Assembly: GCA_045604155.1 (NCBI GenBank)
Contig: JAZUNN010000046.1
Span: 13,288-77,287, forward strand
Reading direction: 5' to 3'
Length of the DNA: 64,000 bases
DNA from: JAISGQ01 sp045604155
GTDB taxonomy: Bacteria > Bacillota > Clostridia > Oscillospirales > Acutalibacteraceae
Under the pieces are notes generated by a model that worked only from the letters and a program-made list of their open reading frames with translations, was not told the origin of the DNA and did not search any database. How positions within the stretch are numbered: the stretch's first letter is position 1; every line of letters begins with the position of its first letter. Shown in pieces: positions 18,759 through 27,243 of the stretch. Both the position numbers and the translations under genes were made by a program.

Positions 18759-19160
18759 ATGCGAAAGCGCAACTACAAAGGACGATGCGAAAAGAGAGTT
18801 CTCAGCAAGTGTGATGGTGTATGCAAGACGTACAGCGTCCTGCAATATGCCTACGCTGACATTCTTGAAGCTCAGTCTGACATCAAGGAGATTCGATGTA
18901 ATGTTCCACTTACAGGACTATCAACAGGTGATTATGTCTCAGATTTTGTTTGCATCAAAGAAGATGGTGAGATGATGGTAAGAGAGTGCGTCATGCGCAC
19001 TGCCCTTACTAAGCCTCTGACAGTAAAGTTACTTGATACATCGAGAGTCTACTGGTTGAATCGTGGTATTTCCGATTGGGGGTTGGTTATTGATGCAGAA
19101 AAATGTGCTTTTACGCAAGGATGGCAATATAATACGTATTCTCGAAGTAGCAGACAATGA
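18759..19160 (+). CDS. tnsA: Short TnsA-like endonuclease
   Basis: 133 aa, about half the size of Tn7 TnsA. It resembles the N-terminal PD-(D/E)xK nuclease domain only; the C-terminal winged-helix, TnsC-binding domain is absent. Candidate active-site residues are Glu37, Asp62 (SDF) and Glu76, but the lysine expected two residues after Glu76 is Val78. The downstream KLLDTSRVYWLNRG and DWGLVID motifs are family-like. In Tn7 this subunit cuts the 5' ends, making transposition cut-and-paste. ATG at 18759 has GGAGG seven bases upstream. The gene overlaps tnsB by 68 bases. Confidence 0.72.
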   Translation: MRKRNYKGRCEKRVLSKCDGVCKTYSVLQYAYADILEAQSDIKEIRCNVPLTGLSTGDYVSDFVCIKEDGEMMVRECVMRTALTKPLTVKLLDTSRVYWLNRGISDWGLVIDAEKCAFTQGWQYNTYSRSSRQ

Positions 19161-20913
19161 TGTACTGTCAATCAGCTGCAACTCCGTTTCTGTCCCTAAG
19201 TGGTGTCCCATTGAAGCCCTTTCCGAATTTGAATCCTGTGATAACCTTGCCTTATTCCAATCAACGGGCTTTACCCCTGTTCCTATCAATGAACTTTCCG
19301 CAAAATGTCGAAAGACAGCATATGAGCGCTTTAATCTTGTCACCCATGTTATTCCATTTATAGGCGATAAAAAGCAGCGCACTGCCACAATTTTGAAGGT
19401 TTCAGAGGACAACAGCATCAGCCGCCAGACCGTCTCTTCCTACCTGTGGAAGTATCTTGTATATCAGGATGTTTCTGCTTTGACTCCTGTTGTAAGAAAA
19501 AAAGAGCGTGAGCTTACAGTTGATGAAAAGAACTTCCGTTGGGCTCTTAACAAGTATTACTACAAACCCAGCAAATATAGTCTGTACACTACTTATCTTT
19601 TCATGCTTCGAGACCGCTACTGTGACAGCGATGGCGTTTTACTCCCTGAGCATCCGTCTTTTAATCGATTCAGATACTTCTACCGCAAAACTTACAAAGT
19701 TCAGAACGACATCATCTCCCGCAAGGGCATCAAATACTATCAGCGCAACTGCCGTCCGCTGGTCGGAAACGGAGTTCAGGCTTTTGCTCCGTGTATAGGA
19801 ACAGGTATGCTTGACTCCACAATATGCGACATTCATCTTGTTGATGACGGCGGCAATTTTATTGGCAGACCGATATTCACCGCCTGTGTGGATGCTTACA
19901 GCGGAATGTGCTGCGGCTACACTCTTTCACTTGAAGGCGGCGTTTACAGCCTGCGAAATCTTATGATGAATGTTATTGCCGACAAAGTTGCCTGGTGTAA
20001 ATCTTTCGGTATTACCATTGAACTCGATGATTGGAACTGCAGTATGCTGCCTGCACATCTTGTTACTGACATGGGCAAGGAATACGTTTCCGAGAACTTT
20101 GACCAGATTACGGATTTGGGTGTAAAACTAACTTCTCTGCCTGCATATCGTCCTGAGCTCAAAGGTGTTGTAGAGAAGTTCTTTGACCTGATTCAGCAGT
20201 CATACAAACCTTATCTATACAGGAAAGGTGTCATTGAAGACGACTGTCAGGAGCGAGGTGTCCACGACTACAGGAAGGATGCTTGCTTAACTCTCTTTGA
20301 ATTTGAGCAGGTAATTTTGAGATGTATTATCTACCATAACACTCAGCGCATATTTGAATCCTTTCCTTATTCTGACGATATGCTGGCACGAGATATACCT
20401 CCCCATGCTAATGCTATATGGAACAACGCCATTTCCAATGGTGTATATAATCTTATTCCTGTTTCTGCAAAAGAGCTGACTATGGTACTTCTGCCGCGAA
20501 CCAAGGGGCATTTCAACAGACATGGTTTGTCTGCAAACAAGCTTCATTATTTTAACAGTGAATACAAGGAACAGTGTCTGAGAAAAGACTCAGGTATTGT
20601 AGCTTATAACCCTGACGATGTTTCTGTGGTATGGCTTATGGAAAACGGAGAATACATTCCTTTTGAGCTTATTGAGATTCAGTTTTCAGGCAAGACACTT
20701 GATGATGTCCGCAGGCATATGGCGATGAAAAAAGAGGCTATTGAAGATGCTCAGAGCGGCACTCTGCAGGCAAGGCTCGACCTCATAGCGCACATAGAGG
20801 CTATATCTTCTGTCGCCTCGAAATCAGGTGAAACGAAAATAAAAGGAGTTCGCAAAAACAGGACACGAGAGCGTGCACGGGTACGAAGCGGAGGTAATAC
20901 AGGCAATGTGTAA
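19093..20913 (+). CDS. tnsB: DDE transposase, TnsB/TniA family
   Basis: 606 aa. It cuts the 3' ends of the element and joins them to target DNA. An N-terminal helix-turn-helix region is followed by an RNase-H-fold rve core with Asp246 (STICDIHLVD), Asp326 (LVTDMGKEY) and Glu361 (GVVEKFF); the D-35-E spacing is canonical. A Mu-type C-terminal beta barrel and a basic tail (KNRTRERARVRSGG) that should contact TnsC complete it. ATG at 19093 is chosen over one ten codons upstream because GGGGG at 19078-19082 is correctly spaced. It overlaps tnsC by 8 bases. Confidence 0.92.
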   Translation: MQKNVLLRKDGNIIRILEVADNDVLSISCNSVSVPKWCPIEALSEFESCDNLALFQSTGFTPVPINELSAKCRKTAYERFNLVTHVIPFIGDKKQRTATILKVSEDNSISRQTVSSYLWKYLVYQDVSALTPVVRKKERELTVDEKNFRWALNKYYYKPSKYSLYTTYLFMLRDRYCDSDGVLLPEHPSFNRFRYFYRKTYKVQNDIISRKGIKYYQRNCRPLVGNGVQAFAPCIGTGMLDSTICDIHLVDDGGNFIGRPIFTACVDAYSGMCCGYTLSLEGGVYSLRNLMMNVIADKVAWCKSFGITIELDDWNCSMLPAHLVTDMGKEYVSENFDQITDLGVKLTSLPAYRPELKGVVEKFFDLIQQSYKPYLYRKGVIEDDCQERGVHDYRKDACLTLFEFEQVILRCIIYHNTQRIFESFPYSDDMLARDIPPHANAIWNNAISNGVYNLIPVSAKELTMVLLPRTKGHFNRHGLSANKLHYFNSEYKEQCLRKDSGIVAYNPDDVSVVWLMENGEYIPFELIEIQFSGKTLDDVRRHMAMKKEAIEDAQSGTLQARLDLIAHIEAISSVASKSGETKIKGVRKNRTRERARVRSGGNTGNV

Positions 20914-22153
20914 TGAAAACAAGCTGTTAAGCCTTATGCCCGATATGCTGTGTGACGATGAACTTATCTCTGCGCTATCCTGCACACCGCCTTACGACAA
21001 AGGCATCAGAAACGAAAGCAAAACTGTCAGACTTCTTGCATTGGAACAGCTCTCTGAGATTTATATACCTTCGTCCATGACCTTGGAAATCTACAGCAAG
21101 CTCTATCTTGCCACACGTCACTCACTGGCAAAGAAGCTCAGTAAAGCTTCTTACATTCAACGAACAGAAAACTTCAAAGCAATAATGCAACTTAACAACA
21201 GCAGTGTTCTCGGCGGCGCTGACAGTTTTACTATTATAGGTACATCAGGCGTAGGAAAAAGCACTGCTGTAAGCAAGGCAATCGAGCTCATTTCTCAGAA
21301 TGGACTTATTGAGTTGGATGACCCTTATATGAAGGTTATCCCCTGTATGGTGGTTCAATGTCCTTTTGACTGCTCTGCCAAGGGACTGCTATTTGAGATA
21401 CTGCGAAAGGCAGATGCGCTTCTCGGCACTGACTACTATTCTACTGCACTGCGCCGAAAGGCTACTATTGATGTTCTTATAGGAAGTGTAAGTCAGATTG
21501 CGTTAAACCACATTGGACTTCTTGTGGTAGACGAGATTCAGAATGTAGTCAACAACAAGTTCGGGAAAAATCTTGTGAGCATGTTGACTCAGCTCATCAA
21601 CAACAGTGGAATCTCAATCTGTATGGTAGGCACCCCCGACGTGTCAGACTTTCTCGAACAGGCAGTTCAGCTGGCACGGCGTTCGCTTGGACTCAAATAC
21701 TCCCGCATGAGCCTGAATGATGATTTTCTCAAGCTCTGCCATACCTTCTTTTCCTATCAGTATACCAAACACGAAACCGAGCTGACTCCTGCTATTGTTT
21801 CATGGCTATATGAACACAGCGCAGGCATTGCGGCACTTGTGGTTTCGCTCATCCGTGATGCGCAGGAAATTGCTATCCTTAACGGTACCGAGGAATTGAG
21901 CCTCGAAACACTGCGAGAGGCTTACAACAGACGGTGCAGCACGATGCATTATTATATCGAGACAACCAAACTTCAAACGCTTCCGGCAACCACACAGATT
22001 TGCAAAAAGGTGACGAGTATGGCGGTACAGACTGTAGAGCCATCCGACGGTGACATCAGCATAGAATATCTGGCGGGTGTTGCAAAATCTGCTCAGACCG
22101 ATATTGTACCTCTTCTCAAAAAGCACTTTCCTGTCACGGAGGTGCGTATATGA
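20906..22153 (+). CDS. tnsC: Transposition regulator ATPase, TnsC/TniB family
   Basis: 415 aa AAA+ protein. Walker A is IGTSGVGKST (residues 111-120) and Walker B is LLVVDE (205-210), followed by IQNV. It should form filaments or rings on target DNA, linking TniQ to TnsB and giving target immunity. The ATG at 20906 has GGAGG 11 bases upstream and overlaps the tnsB stop; an upstream GTG at 20873 lacks a ribosome site. The last four bases overlap tniQ (ATGA). Confidence 0.92.
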   Translation: MCNENKLLSLMPDMLCDDELISALSCTPPYDKGIRNESKTVRLLALEQLSEIYIPSSMTLEIYSKLYLATRHSLAKKLSKASYIQRTENFKAIMQLNNSSVLGGADSFTIIGTSGVGKSTAVSKAIELISQNGLIELDDPYMKVIPCMVVQCPFDCSAKGLLFEILRKADALLGTDYYSTALRRKATIDVLIGSVSQIALNHIGLLVVDEIQNVVNNKFGKNLVSMLTQLINNSGISICMVGTPDVSDFLEQAVQLARRSLGLKYSRMSLNDDFLKLCHTFFSYQYTKHETELTPAIVSWLYEHSAGIAALVVSLIRDAQEIAILNGTEELSLETLREAYNRRCSTMHYYIETTKLQTLPATTQICKKVTSMAVQTVEPSDGDISIEYLAGVAKSAQTDIVPLLKKHFPVTEVRI

Positions 22154-23625
22154 TAGGTTTCTTCCTTACGTTATACCCTGATGAGCTGCTTTACAGTTTA
22201 TTGGCACGGTATTATGCATACTCGGGTTATACAGCCTACACCTATGCCGCTGATATACTCTTTGAAAACAAATCAGTAAAGCCAAGCATAGAGTTTATAT
22301 CAAAGCTTTCTCCTGAAGTTACGGAACTTCTCTCTCGTCGTGCATCGCTTGCTGAAATAGTGGAAAAGCACACCCTCCTGCCATACTATGCTCGCTTCTA
22401 CCCCAAGCAGCGCCTTCTCACTGCCTACAATGGTATGCTTGCAGAGGATAAAACATGGCATAACATCGTGAAACGTACTCCTCTGAAAAACGGAAGCTTT
22501 CATTATCTTCGATTCTGCCCTCTCTGTGCTGAGGATGATTTGCGCCTTTACGGAGAAACATATTGGCATCGCTCACACCAGCTGCCTCTTGTGGACGTCT
22601 GTCCTTTACACACCTGTCGATTGGTTGATAGCCCTGTTCCCATAACAAGCATTGACAGTCCATCTCTTGTTTCTGCTGACAGTGCAATTACTTCTGTTGA
22701 GCCTGTTTTTTCAGTGGGAGCTATGGAACTCAGACTATCGCAATATGTTCTTGAGGTATTCCATTCACCGCTCAACTTGAATCCACCAGCTGACATCGGT
22801 GCGTTTCTTCACTCGAAACTTGAACACACAAAGTATGTTTCAAAGCGCGGTGCTAAGCGTAATTTCTCTCTGTTGTTCAAGGATTTCATGAGCTTCTATA
22901 ATGAAATGCCGAACCATCCTCTCTCCTTGGAATGGCAGCTGCAATGCCTGTTTCAGAATAAGCGCTACTCCACTTATGAAGTATGCATGCTTGCTATGTT
23001 TTTAGATATCCCACCATCAAGTCTTGTTGAAATGAATCTCCCCAAGCACAGTCAAAGCGAGCTGTTTGACGAAAGGGTATTTGAACTCCGTCGAAAAGGA
23101 CACAGCTATCCTGAAATTGCCGCCATAATGAATGCTCCCTACGATACAGTAAAGCCCATCGGGGAAGGATTATATGAAAAGAACGACATCAGGCATTCTG
23201 GAAAGCCTGTAAAAACCCGCAAAGTCACTGAGTTATCTTCACTTGATGAAGTGCTTTTGCCGAAGGTCAAGGGGGTATTATTATCTTTGCTTCATGAGGA
23301 CAGACCTGTAAAAATCACCGTCAATAAGGTTGCAAAGGCGCTGAACATCTCCATCTACAAATTACGTTCCGCCAATAAATGCTATGCTGAAATCAGCAAA
23401 TACGCTGAGTCCCAGGAGGAATACTGGGCTCGGTATATTGTGTGGGCAGCAAAACAAATAACTGCTCAGGGTAAGAGCATTAACACATGGAGATTATCAG
23501 TGGAAACCAATATACGAATCAGAAATCTTCCTCGATGTATCCCCTATCTTGAATCAATGACCGATGATGAAGAATTGCTCAAAAGCATTCTCTCAGCTTT
23601 TGAAAAGAAAGGAAATGATATATGA
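22150..23625 (+). CDS. tniQ: TniQ/TnsD-family target-site selection protein
   Basis: 491 aa. The N-terminal TniQ domain (LYPDELLYSLLARYYAYSG) is followed by a zinc-binding module with Cys123, Cys126, His140/143, Cys151, His154 and Cys156. The C-terminal ~300 residues are longer than in Tn5053 TniQ and resemble TnsD, with candidate helix-turn-helix segments such as RRKGHSYPEIAAIMNA. TnsD proteins read a fixed chromosomal site. Insertion just past guaA makes the guaA end the obvious candidate target. Start codon overlaps the tnsC stop. Confidence 0.9.
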   Translation: MIGFFLTLYPDELLYSLLARYYAYSGYTAYTYAADILFENKSVKPSIEFISKLSPEVTELLSRRASLAEIVEKHTLLPYYARFYPKQRLLTAYNGMLAEDKTWHNIVKRTPLKNGSFHYLRFCPLCAEDDLRLYGETYWHRSHQLPLVDVCPLHTCRLVDSPVPITSIDSPSLVSADSAITSVEPVFSVGAMELRLSQYVLEVFHSPLNLNPPADIGAFLHSKLEHTKYVSKRGAKRNFSLLFKDFMSFYNEMPNHPLSLEWQLQCLFQNKRYSTYEVCMLAMFLDIPPSSLVEMNLPKHSQSELFDERVFELRRKGHSYPEIAAIMNAPYDTVKPIGEGLYEKNDIRHSGKPVKTRKVTELSSLDEVLLPKVKGVLLSLLHEDRPVKITVNKVAKALNISIYKLRSANKCYAEISKYAESQEEYWARYIVWAAKQITAQGKSINTWRLSVETNIRIRNLPRCIPYLESMTDDEELLKSILSAFEKKGNDI

Positions 23626-24196
23626 TATATGGCTACGCACGAGTATCCAGCAAGACACAGCAGAGGGACGGCAATAGTCTCGAAGAGCAGAGAAAACAAC
23701 TTACTCAGCTGGGCGCTCAGGAGATTATCGAAGAATGCTACACTGGCACCACCGTACAGCGTCCGAAGTTCAATGAGCTTATCAAGAAGCTTGATTCAGG
23801 TGATACACTCGTTGTTACAAAATTTGACCGATTTGCCCGCACTGCTTCTGAAGGTGCTGCACTTATAAAGAGTCTCGTTGACAAGGGTATTACTGTGAAT
23901 ATCGTCAACATGGGTATTGCCCAGAATACCCCTACAGGGAAGCTCATGATTCAGATTTTGCTCGCATTTGCAGAGTATGAGCGTGATATGATTGTCGAGC
24001 GTACTCAGGCAGGGAAGGCTGTCGCAAAATGCGACCTGATTTCCGTGAAGGCAGACCTCGCAAATTCTCAAAGCAACAAATCGACCACGCCCTTTTCCTC
24101 CTCGGCACTCATTCTTATAAGCAGGTCTCTGAAATGACGGGAATAAGCGTTAGTACACTGGTCAGAGCAGTGAGGCGAAGCGTTGGGAGGATGTAG
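23622..24196 (+). CDS. Serine resolvase, frameshifted near the C-terminus
   Basis: The N-terminal catalytic domain is intact: YARVSSKTQ with Ser9, FDRFARTASEG and AEYERDMIVERTQAG. In the start frame the protein derails after GKAVAK and stops at 24137. In the -1 frame from AAAA at 24026-24029 it continues as RPDFREGRPRKFSK and a good Hin-type helix-turn-helix (SEMTGISVSTLVRAVRRS) to a stop at 24196. So the DNA-binding domain is encoded but out of frame, through mutation or -1 slippage. It would resolve cointegrates left by replicative transposition. ATG overlaps the tniQ stop. Confidence 0.85.
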
Positions 24197-24207
24197 AACT
24201 ATATATA

Positions 24208-24240
24208 ATACCCCCGACTGTTATTCAGTCAGGAGTATTT
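24208..24240 (+). terminator. Terminator of the transposition operon
   Basis: An imperfect 14-bp stem with two G-U pairs (arms AATACCCCCGACTG and CAGTCAGGAGTATT) and a short TTATT loop starts 12 bases after the resolvase's second-frame stop. Confidence 0.7.
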
Positions 24241-24272
24241 GTAAACATTTAGATATAAGCAAGAGAAAAGCA

Positions 24273-24303
24273 AACAGCCCCGATGTAATGTCGAGGCTGT
24301 TGT
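24273..24303. terminator. Terminator of the XRE gene pair
   Basis: An 11-bp stem with one mismatch (AACAGCCCCGA and TCGAGGCTGTT) lies just beyond the stop of the minus-strand XRE gene at 24308. Confidence 0.7.
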
Positions 24304-24307
24304 TATT

Positions 24308-24550
24308 CTAAACTATTTCCTGTTCCAGGTTGCGGAACAAATCCACATTAAAAAAATCTATGATTGTGATACCCAATCCGTCGCACAGTTTTTTAACGGT
24401 CGATACCGTTGCGCTATTATTGCGACCACTGACGATGTTATTGACTGTTGATTGCGTAACACCACTGATGGTGCAAAGCTTATTTATTGAAATATTGTTT
24501 TCGTCACAGAGCTGTAAAATGCGTTCTTTTACTGCCTCGCCAACATTCAT
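24308..24550 (-). CDS. Small XRE-family regulator
   Basis: 80 aa, essentially one Cro/C1 helix-turn-helix (INKLCTISGVTQSTVNNI) with a short tail. It lies 2 bases downstream of a second XRE gene and is probably co-transcribed. Such pairs guard mobile-element cargo. The likely targets are the ATCGTT repeats upstream of the pair, shared with the divergent SLOG gene. Confidence 0.8.
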   Translation of the reverse strand: MNVGEAVKERILQLCDENNISINKLCTISGVTQSTVNNIVSGRNNSATVSTVKKLCDGLGITIIDFFNVDLFRNLEQEIV

Positions 24551-24552
24551 AA

Positions 24553-24858
24553 TTACATCTTATCAATCAGCTGAAATACAACACTCTGCTGCTCCTCGGT
24601 CAATCTCGACCATCGTTCAAGCAGCTTCTTCTGCGAAGCAGTAAGCGACACTGGTGTATCGCCTTCTGCAAACAACTGCGACAGCGTAATCCCGAATGCA
24701 GCACAAATCTTTTCAAGCGAAGGCAGTGTCGGTACCATATTCTTACGATACCACGAGGAGATTGTAGACTGCGGAAGACCTGACCTTTCAGCCAATTGAT
24801 ATTCCGTCCATCCTCTCTCTTCTCTGTACATGGATATCGTCGCAAGAATATCCTTCAT
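24553..24858 (-). CDS. XRE-family regulator
   Basis: 101 aa. The N-terminal helix-turn-helix (YQLAERSGLPQSTISSW) is followed by an acidic helix ending in a QQSVVFQLIDKM segment often seen in phage-like repressors. ATG at 24858 is chosen because AGAGGTG lies six bases upstream; a GTG three codons earlier is the alternative. It is divergent from the SLOG gene, with 111 bases between them. Confidence 0.82.
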   Translation of the reverse strand: MKDILATISMYREERGWTEYQLAERSGLPQSTISSWYRKNMVPTLPSLEKICAAFGITLSQLFAEGDTPVSLTASQKKLLERWSRLTEEQQSVVFQLIDKM

Positions 24859-24904
24859 CACGTTCACCTCTTACTTGTGTTCTTCGTAAATTATAATTCG
24901 ACAA

Positions 24905-24946
24905 ATCGTTGCATTTTAATCGTTTGAATCGTATTATTTTAACGAT
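24905..24946. promoter_or_regulatory. ATCGTT repeat operator between XRE and SLOG genes
   Basis: ATCGTT at 24905 and AATCGTTT at 24918, AATCGT at 24927 and the inverted AACGAT at 24941 lie in the short divergent intergenic region. Clustered direct and inverted half sites are what one or both XRE proteins would bind. Exact promoter boxes are not clear. Confidence 0.5.
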
Positions 24947-24969
24947 ATATGCAAGTAAGAGGTGTTGAT

Positions 24970-25416
24970 ATGAAAACCTGTTTCTTTATTGGACACCATG
25001 ATGCTCCGTATGAAATAATGGCTGTCCTATGCGAAGCTATTGAAAGACACATAACAGAGTATGGTGTAACACATTTCGTTGTTGGACACTATGGTCGCTT
25101 TGATTCAATGGCAGCACAGGCACTATGCGAAGCAAAGCAGAGATATAACATATCCATTCACCTGCTTCTTCCCTATCACCCGTCAGAAATGCCTGTAAAG
25201 CCTCCTGACGGCTTTACAGGCACTCTTTATGTATTAGACTCCCCTGTACCCAAAAGGCTCGCTATCGTCAAATCTAACCGCATTATGATAGACAGGAGCA
25301 ACTTTCTTATTGCGTATGTCAGTGGTTTTGGCAACTCCCGTAATCTTCTTGAGTATGCAGCGAAGCGTGCTGTTAAAGGATTGATTCAGATTGAAAACTT
25401 AACTTCTCCTAATTAG
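24970..25416 (+). CDS. SLOG-family (DUF1273/YpsA-like) protein
   Basis: 148 aa. The N-terminus CFFIGHHDAP, the mid-region FVVGHYGRFDSMAAQAL and HLLLPYHPSE, and the C-terminal SNFLIAYV and GNSRNLLEYA fit the Rossmannoid SLOG fold, which is thought to bind nucleotides or ADP-ribose-type ligands. ATG at 24970 follows AAGAGGTG. It is divergent from two XRE genes inside the island. SLOG proteins occur in mobile-element and anti-phage contexts, but this one lacks an effector partner, so its role is open. Confidence 0.75.
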   Translation: MKTCFFIGHHDAPYEIMAVLCEAIERHITEYGVTHFVVGHYGRFDSMAAQALCEAKQRYNISIHLLLPYHPSEMPVKPPDGFTGTLYVLDSPVPKRLAIVKSNRIMIDRSNFLIAYVSGFGNSRNLLEYAAKRAVKGLIQIENLTSPN

Positions 25417-25420
25417 TCTT

Positions 25421-27175
25421 TCATTCTCTCCTGAATATTGCAATCACGTCATCATAATAATACACTGTTTCGTAGTACTCATTTAAGTAGTCATATACTG
25501 AATACTCATCTGTGTAGAACCTTAAATCCAAAACGATATATTCTGCCGTCTGATGAGTACTCTCAACCTCATACAGCACTTTTCTCTGTGACAAATTAGT
25601 TAGGATAAACGTCGATGAGGCAACACTTGCGTCATCGGGTATATATGTCAATGCATCGTTTATGATTTCTCTTTTCTCGGTGTTGTTTTTATAGGTATCA
25701 TAAAAATCTATTTTGTTATAATAACCGCCCGAGAAAATGATAATTGAGGCAAGTGCTGAACACAAAAGAAGCTTTCCGTGTCTGCGTCCCATCTCCCCAT
25801 AGTTGGCAACCGCAAGATAGAACAGAATACTGCCACTGCCGAATGTATACTGATATCCAATATGATGCTGGTATATGTAGCTTGTCATCAGATTTACAAG
25901 GATAAAGGGCATGAGCAGAATAAGCTTTGACGGTTTTCTTATTGCAAGAGGAAGAAAGCCGAGGGGTATCAGCATCTGGAGAATAAACAAAAGCTTTTCT
26001 TCTTTGAAGACTTGCTGTATGGCATAAATAGGATTCTGTATCACAGACTTTATCACCGTAAATAACCCGCCGTCATCATAGATATAATCTCCATATCTGC
26101 TGTCGGACATTATGCCCTCTCCGAAAACTGACATCAGCTTCGTCACGATAATAAAATATACTATCGAGAATGCAAGCACGCATAAATTACATTTGTAGTT
26201 TTTGCGGGTAAAAATAAAATACAGTGCTATCACTGCAACGTAAACTGCCGCATCCTCTTTAACGGCAAGAGTCAGCAAAGCAAAAATCGCTGTCGGCACA
26301 ATCTTTTCTTTTTCCGAAAAATATATGTACCACAATATCAGCGGAGCGAGAAAGCAATTCTCATGCATATACCAGAAGCATCCGCCCAAAAATGAAGGAT
26401 ACAGCAGGTAACATACCGAAACCAGAATAGCTGATATGTCCGACAGCTTATAATGCTTGCATAAAAGCACCAGAGGAATTACTCCGCTTGCGACTATTAC
26501 AGCCTGAGCAACAAGCAAAGTACATGGCGATGGAATCAGTACATATATGGGCAGCAGCACATAGTAAATCGGAGAAAAATGAACTGCGAAATGGCTTAGA
26601 AGAACGTCTCGTTCACAGGTTGTCAGACATTCACCAGTTTCTTTCATATAGTAAAACATCTGAGAAAATAGCCCGAAATCATAGCACGGTGTCTGATAGT
26701 CCTTGTAGAACAGGCAGCAAAGAATCCCCACAAACAAGGTAAAGGCTATCATCAGCAGGCTCACTATGCCCCATAGTATGTAGCTTTTCAATTTCGTTTT
26801 TGGAATGTTCAAATCCGCGAAAATCACAACAGCACAAAGCACCATACACAGACCAAAAGAGAAAAAGTAATCCCTTATTTCGTTTGCTGCGCTGACAAAA
26901 TAGATTTCCAGTGCAACCACAAGTATTATAGATATAATTCTGTCGTTTTTGATTAGGCACAAAAAGGCAGACAGAATTACAGCAGAGACTATAAGCAATG
27001 GTAAATTGATATTGTAGTAGAATAAATGCTCGGTAAAAGGTGTCTCGGAGCGCAGGTATATTACTACCCATGCAAATGACAACGCAGTAAGTATGCGCAG
27101 TATGTACTGTCTGCTTCTGTACTGTTTTATTGAGTCAAACAGCCCTTGCAGGTATGGTTTTACTTGTATCGGCAT
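25421..27175 (-). CDS. DUF2079 polytopic membrane protein
   Basis: 584 aa with 11-12 predicted spans. The segment from YDFGLFSQMFYY through HFAVHFSPIYYVLLP to PSPCTLLVAQA is the signature of DUF2079, a GT-C-like family probably acting on lipid-linked sugars. A soluble C-terminal domain of ~100 residues follows. AAAGGAG precedes the ATG. Between it and the upstream blaR1-like gene lie a terminator and an AACTAC/GTAGTT palindrome like the BlaI operators at 29115, so it is probably controlled by the neighbouring BlaI. Confidence 0.85.
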   Translation of the reverse strand: MPIQVKPYLQGLFDSIKQYRSRQYILRILTALSFAWVVIYLRSETPFTEHLFYYNINLPLLIVSAVILSAFLCLIKNDRIISIILVVALEIYFVSAANEIRDYFFSFGLCMVLCAVVIFADLNIPKTKLKSYILWGIVSLLMIAFTLFVGILCCLFYKDYQTPCYDFGLFSQMFYYMKETGECLTTCERDVLLSHFAVHFSPIYYVLLPIYVLIPSPCTLLVAQAVIVASGVIPLVLLCKHYKLSDISAILVSVCYLLYPSFLGGCFWYMHENCFLAPLILWYIYFSEKEKIVPTAIFALLTLAVKEDAAVYVAVIALYFIFTRKNYKCNLCVLAFSIVYFIIVTKLMSVFGEGIMSDSRYGDYIYDDGGLFTVIKSVIQNPIYAIQQVFKEEKLLFILQMLIPLGFLPLAIRKPSKLILLMPFILVNLMTSYIYQHHIGYQYTFGSGSILFYLAVANYGEMGRRHGKLLLCSALASIIIFSGGYYNKIDFYDTYKNNTEKREIINDALTYIPDDASVASSTFILTNLSQRKVLYEVESTHQTAEYIVLDLRFYTDEYSVYDYLNEYYETVYYYDDVIAIFRRE

Positions 27176-27188
27176 AATTTTCTCCTTT

Positions 27189-27204
27189 AACTACTTTTGT
27201 AGTT
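27189..27204 (-). promoter_or_regulatory. BlaI-type operator in front of the DUF2079 gene
   Basis: The perfect palindrome AACTACTTTTGTAGTT sits just upstream of the DUF2079 ribosome site. Its arms equal those of the operators at the blaI promoter (29115-29155). The -35 and -10 boxes are weak. Confidence 0.6.
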
Positions 27205-27218
27205 TTTGATTTGTAAGC

Positions 27219-27240
27219 AAAGGCGGCTTGTGCCGCCTTT
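27219..27240. terminator. Terminator after the blaR1-like gene
   Basis: AAAGGCGGC and GCCGCCTTT form a 9-bp stem with a 4-nt loop, four bases past the stop of the sensor gene. Confidence 0.75.
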
Positions 27241-27243
27241 GAC

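Larger units (their letters stand above)
18515..24196 (+). mobile_element. Tn7-like transposition module (tnsA-tnsB-tnsC-tniQ-resolvase)
   Basis: Five overlapping or abutting plus-strand genes follow the repeat cluster: TnsA-like endonuclease, DDE transposase, AAA+ ATPase, TniQ target protein and serine resolvase. TnsA is a Tn7 trait and the resolvase a Tn5053/Tn402 trait, so this is a mixed architecture. The tnsA-proximal end faces the 3' end of guaA, as the right end of Tn7 faces glmS. Limits are approximate. I could not find a matching end with inverted TTTTTGGG sites on the far side. No CRISPR array or cas gene is present. Confidence 0.75.
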
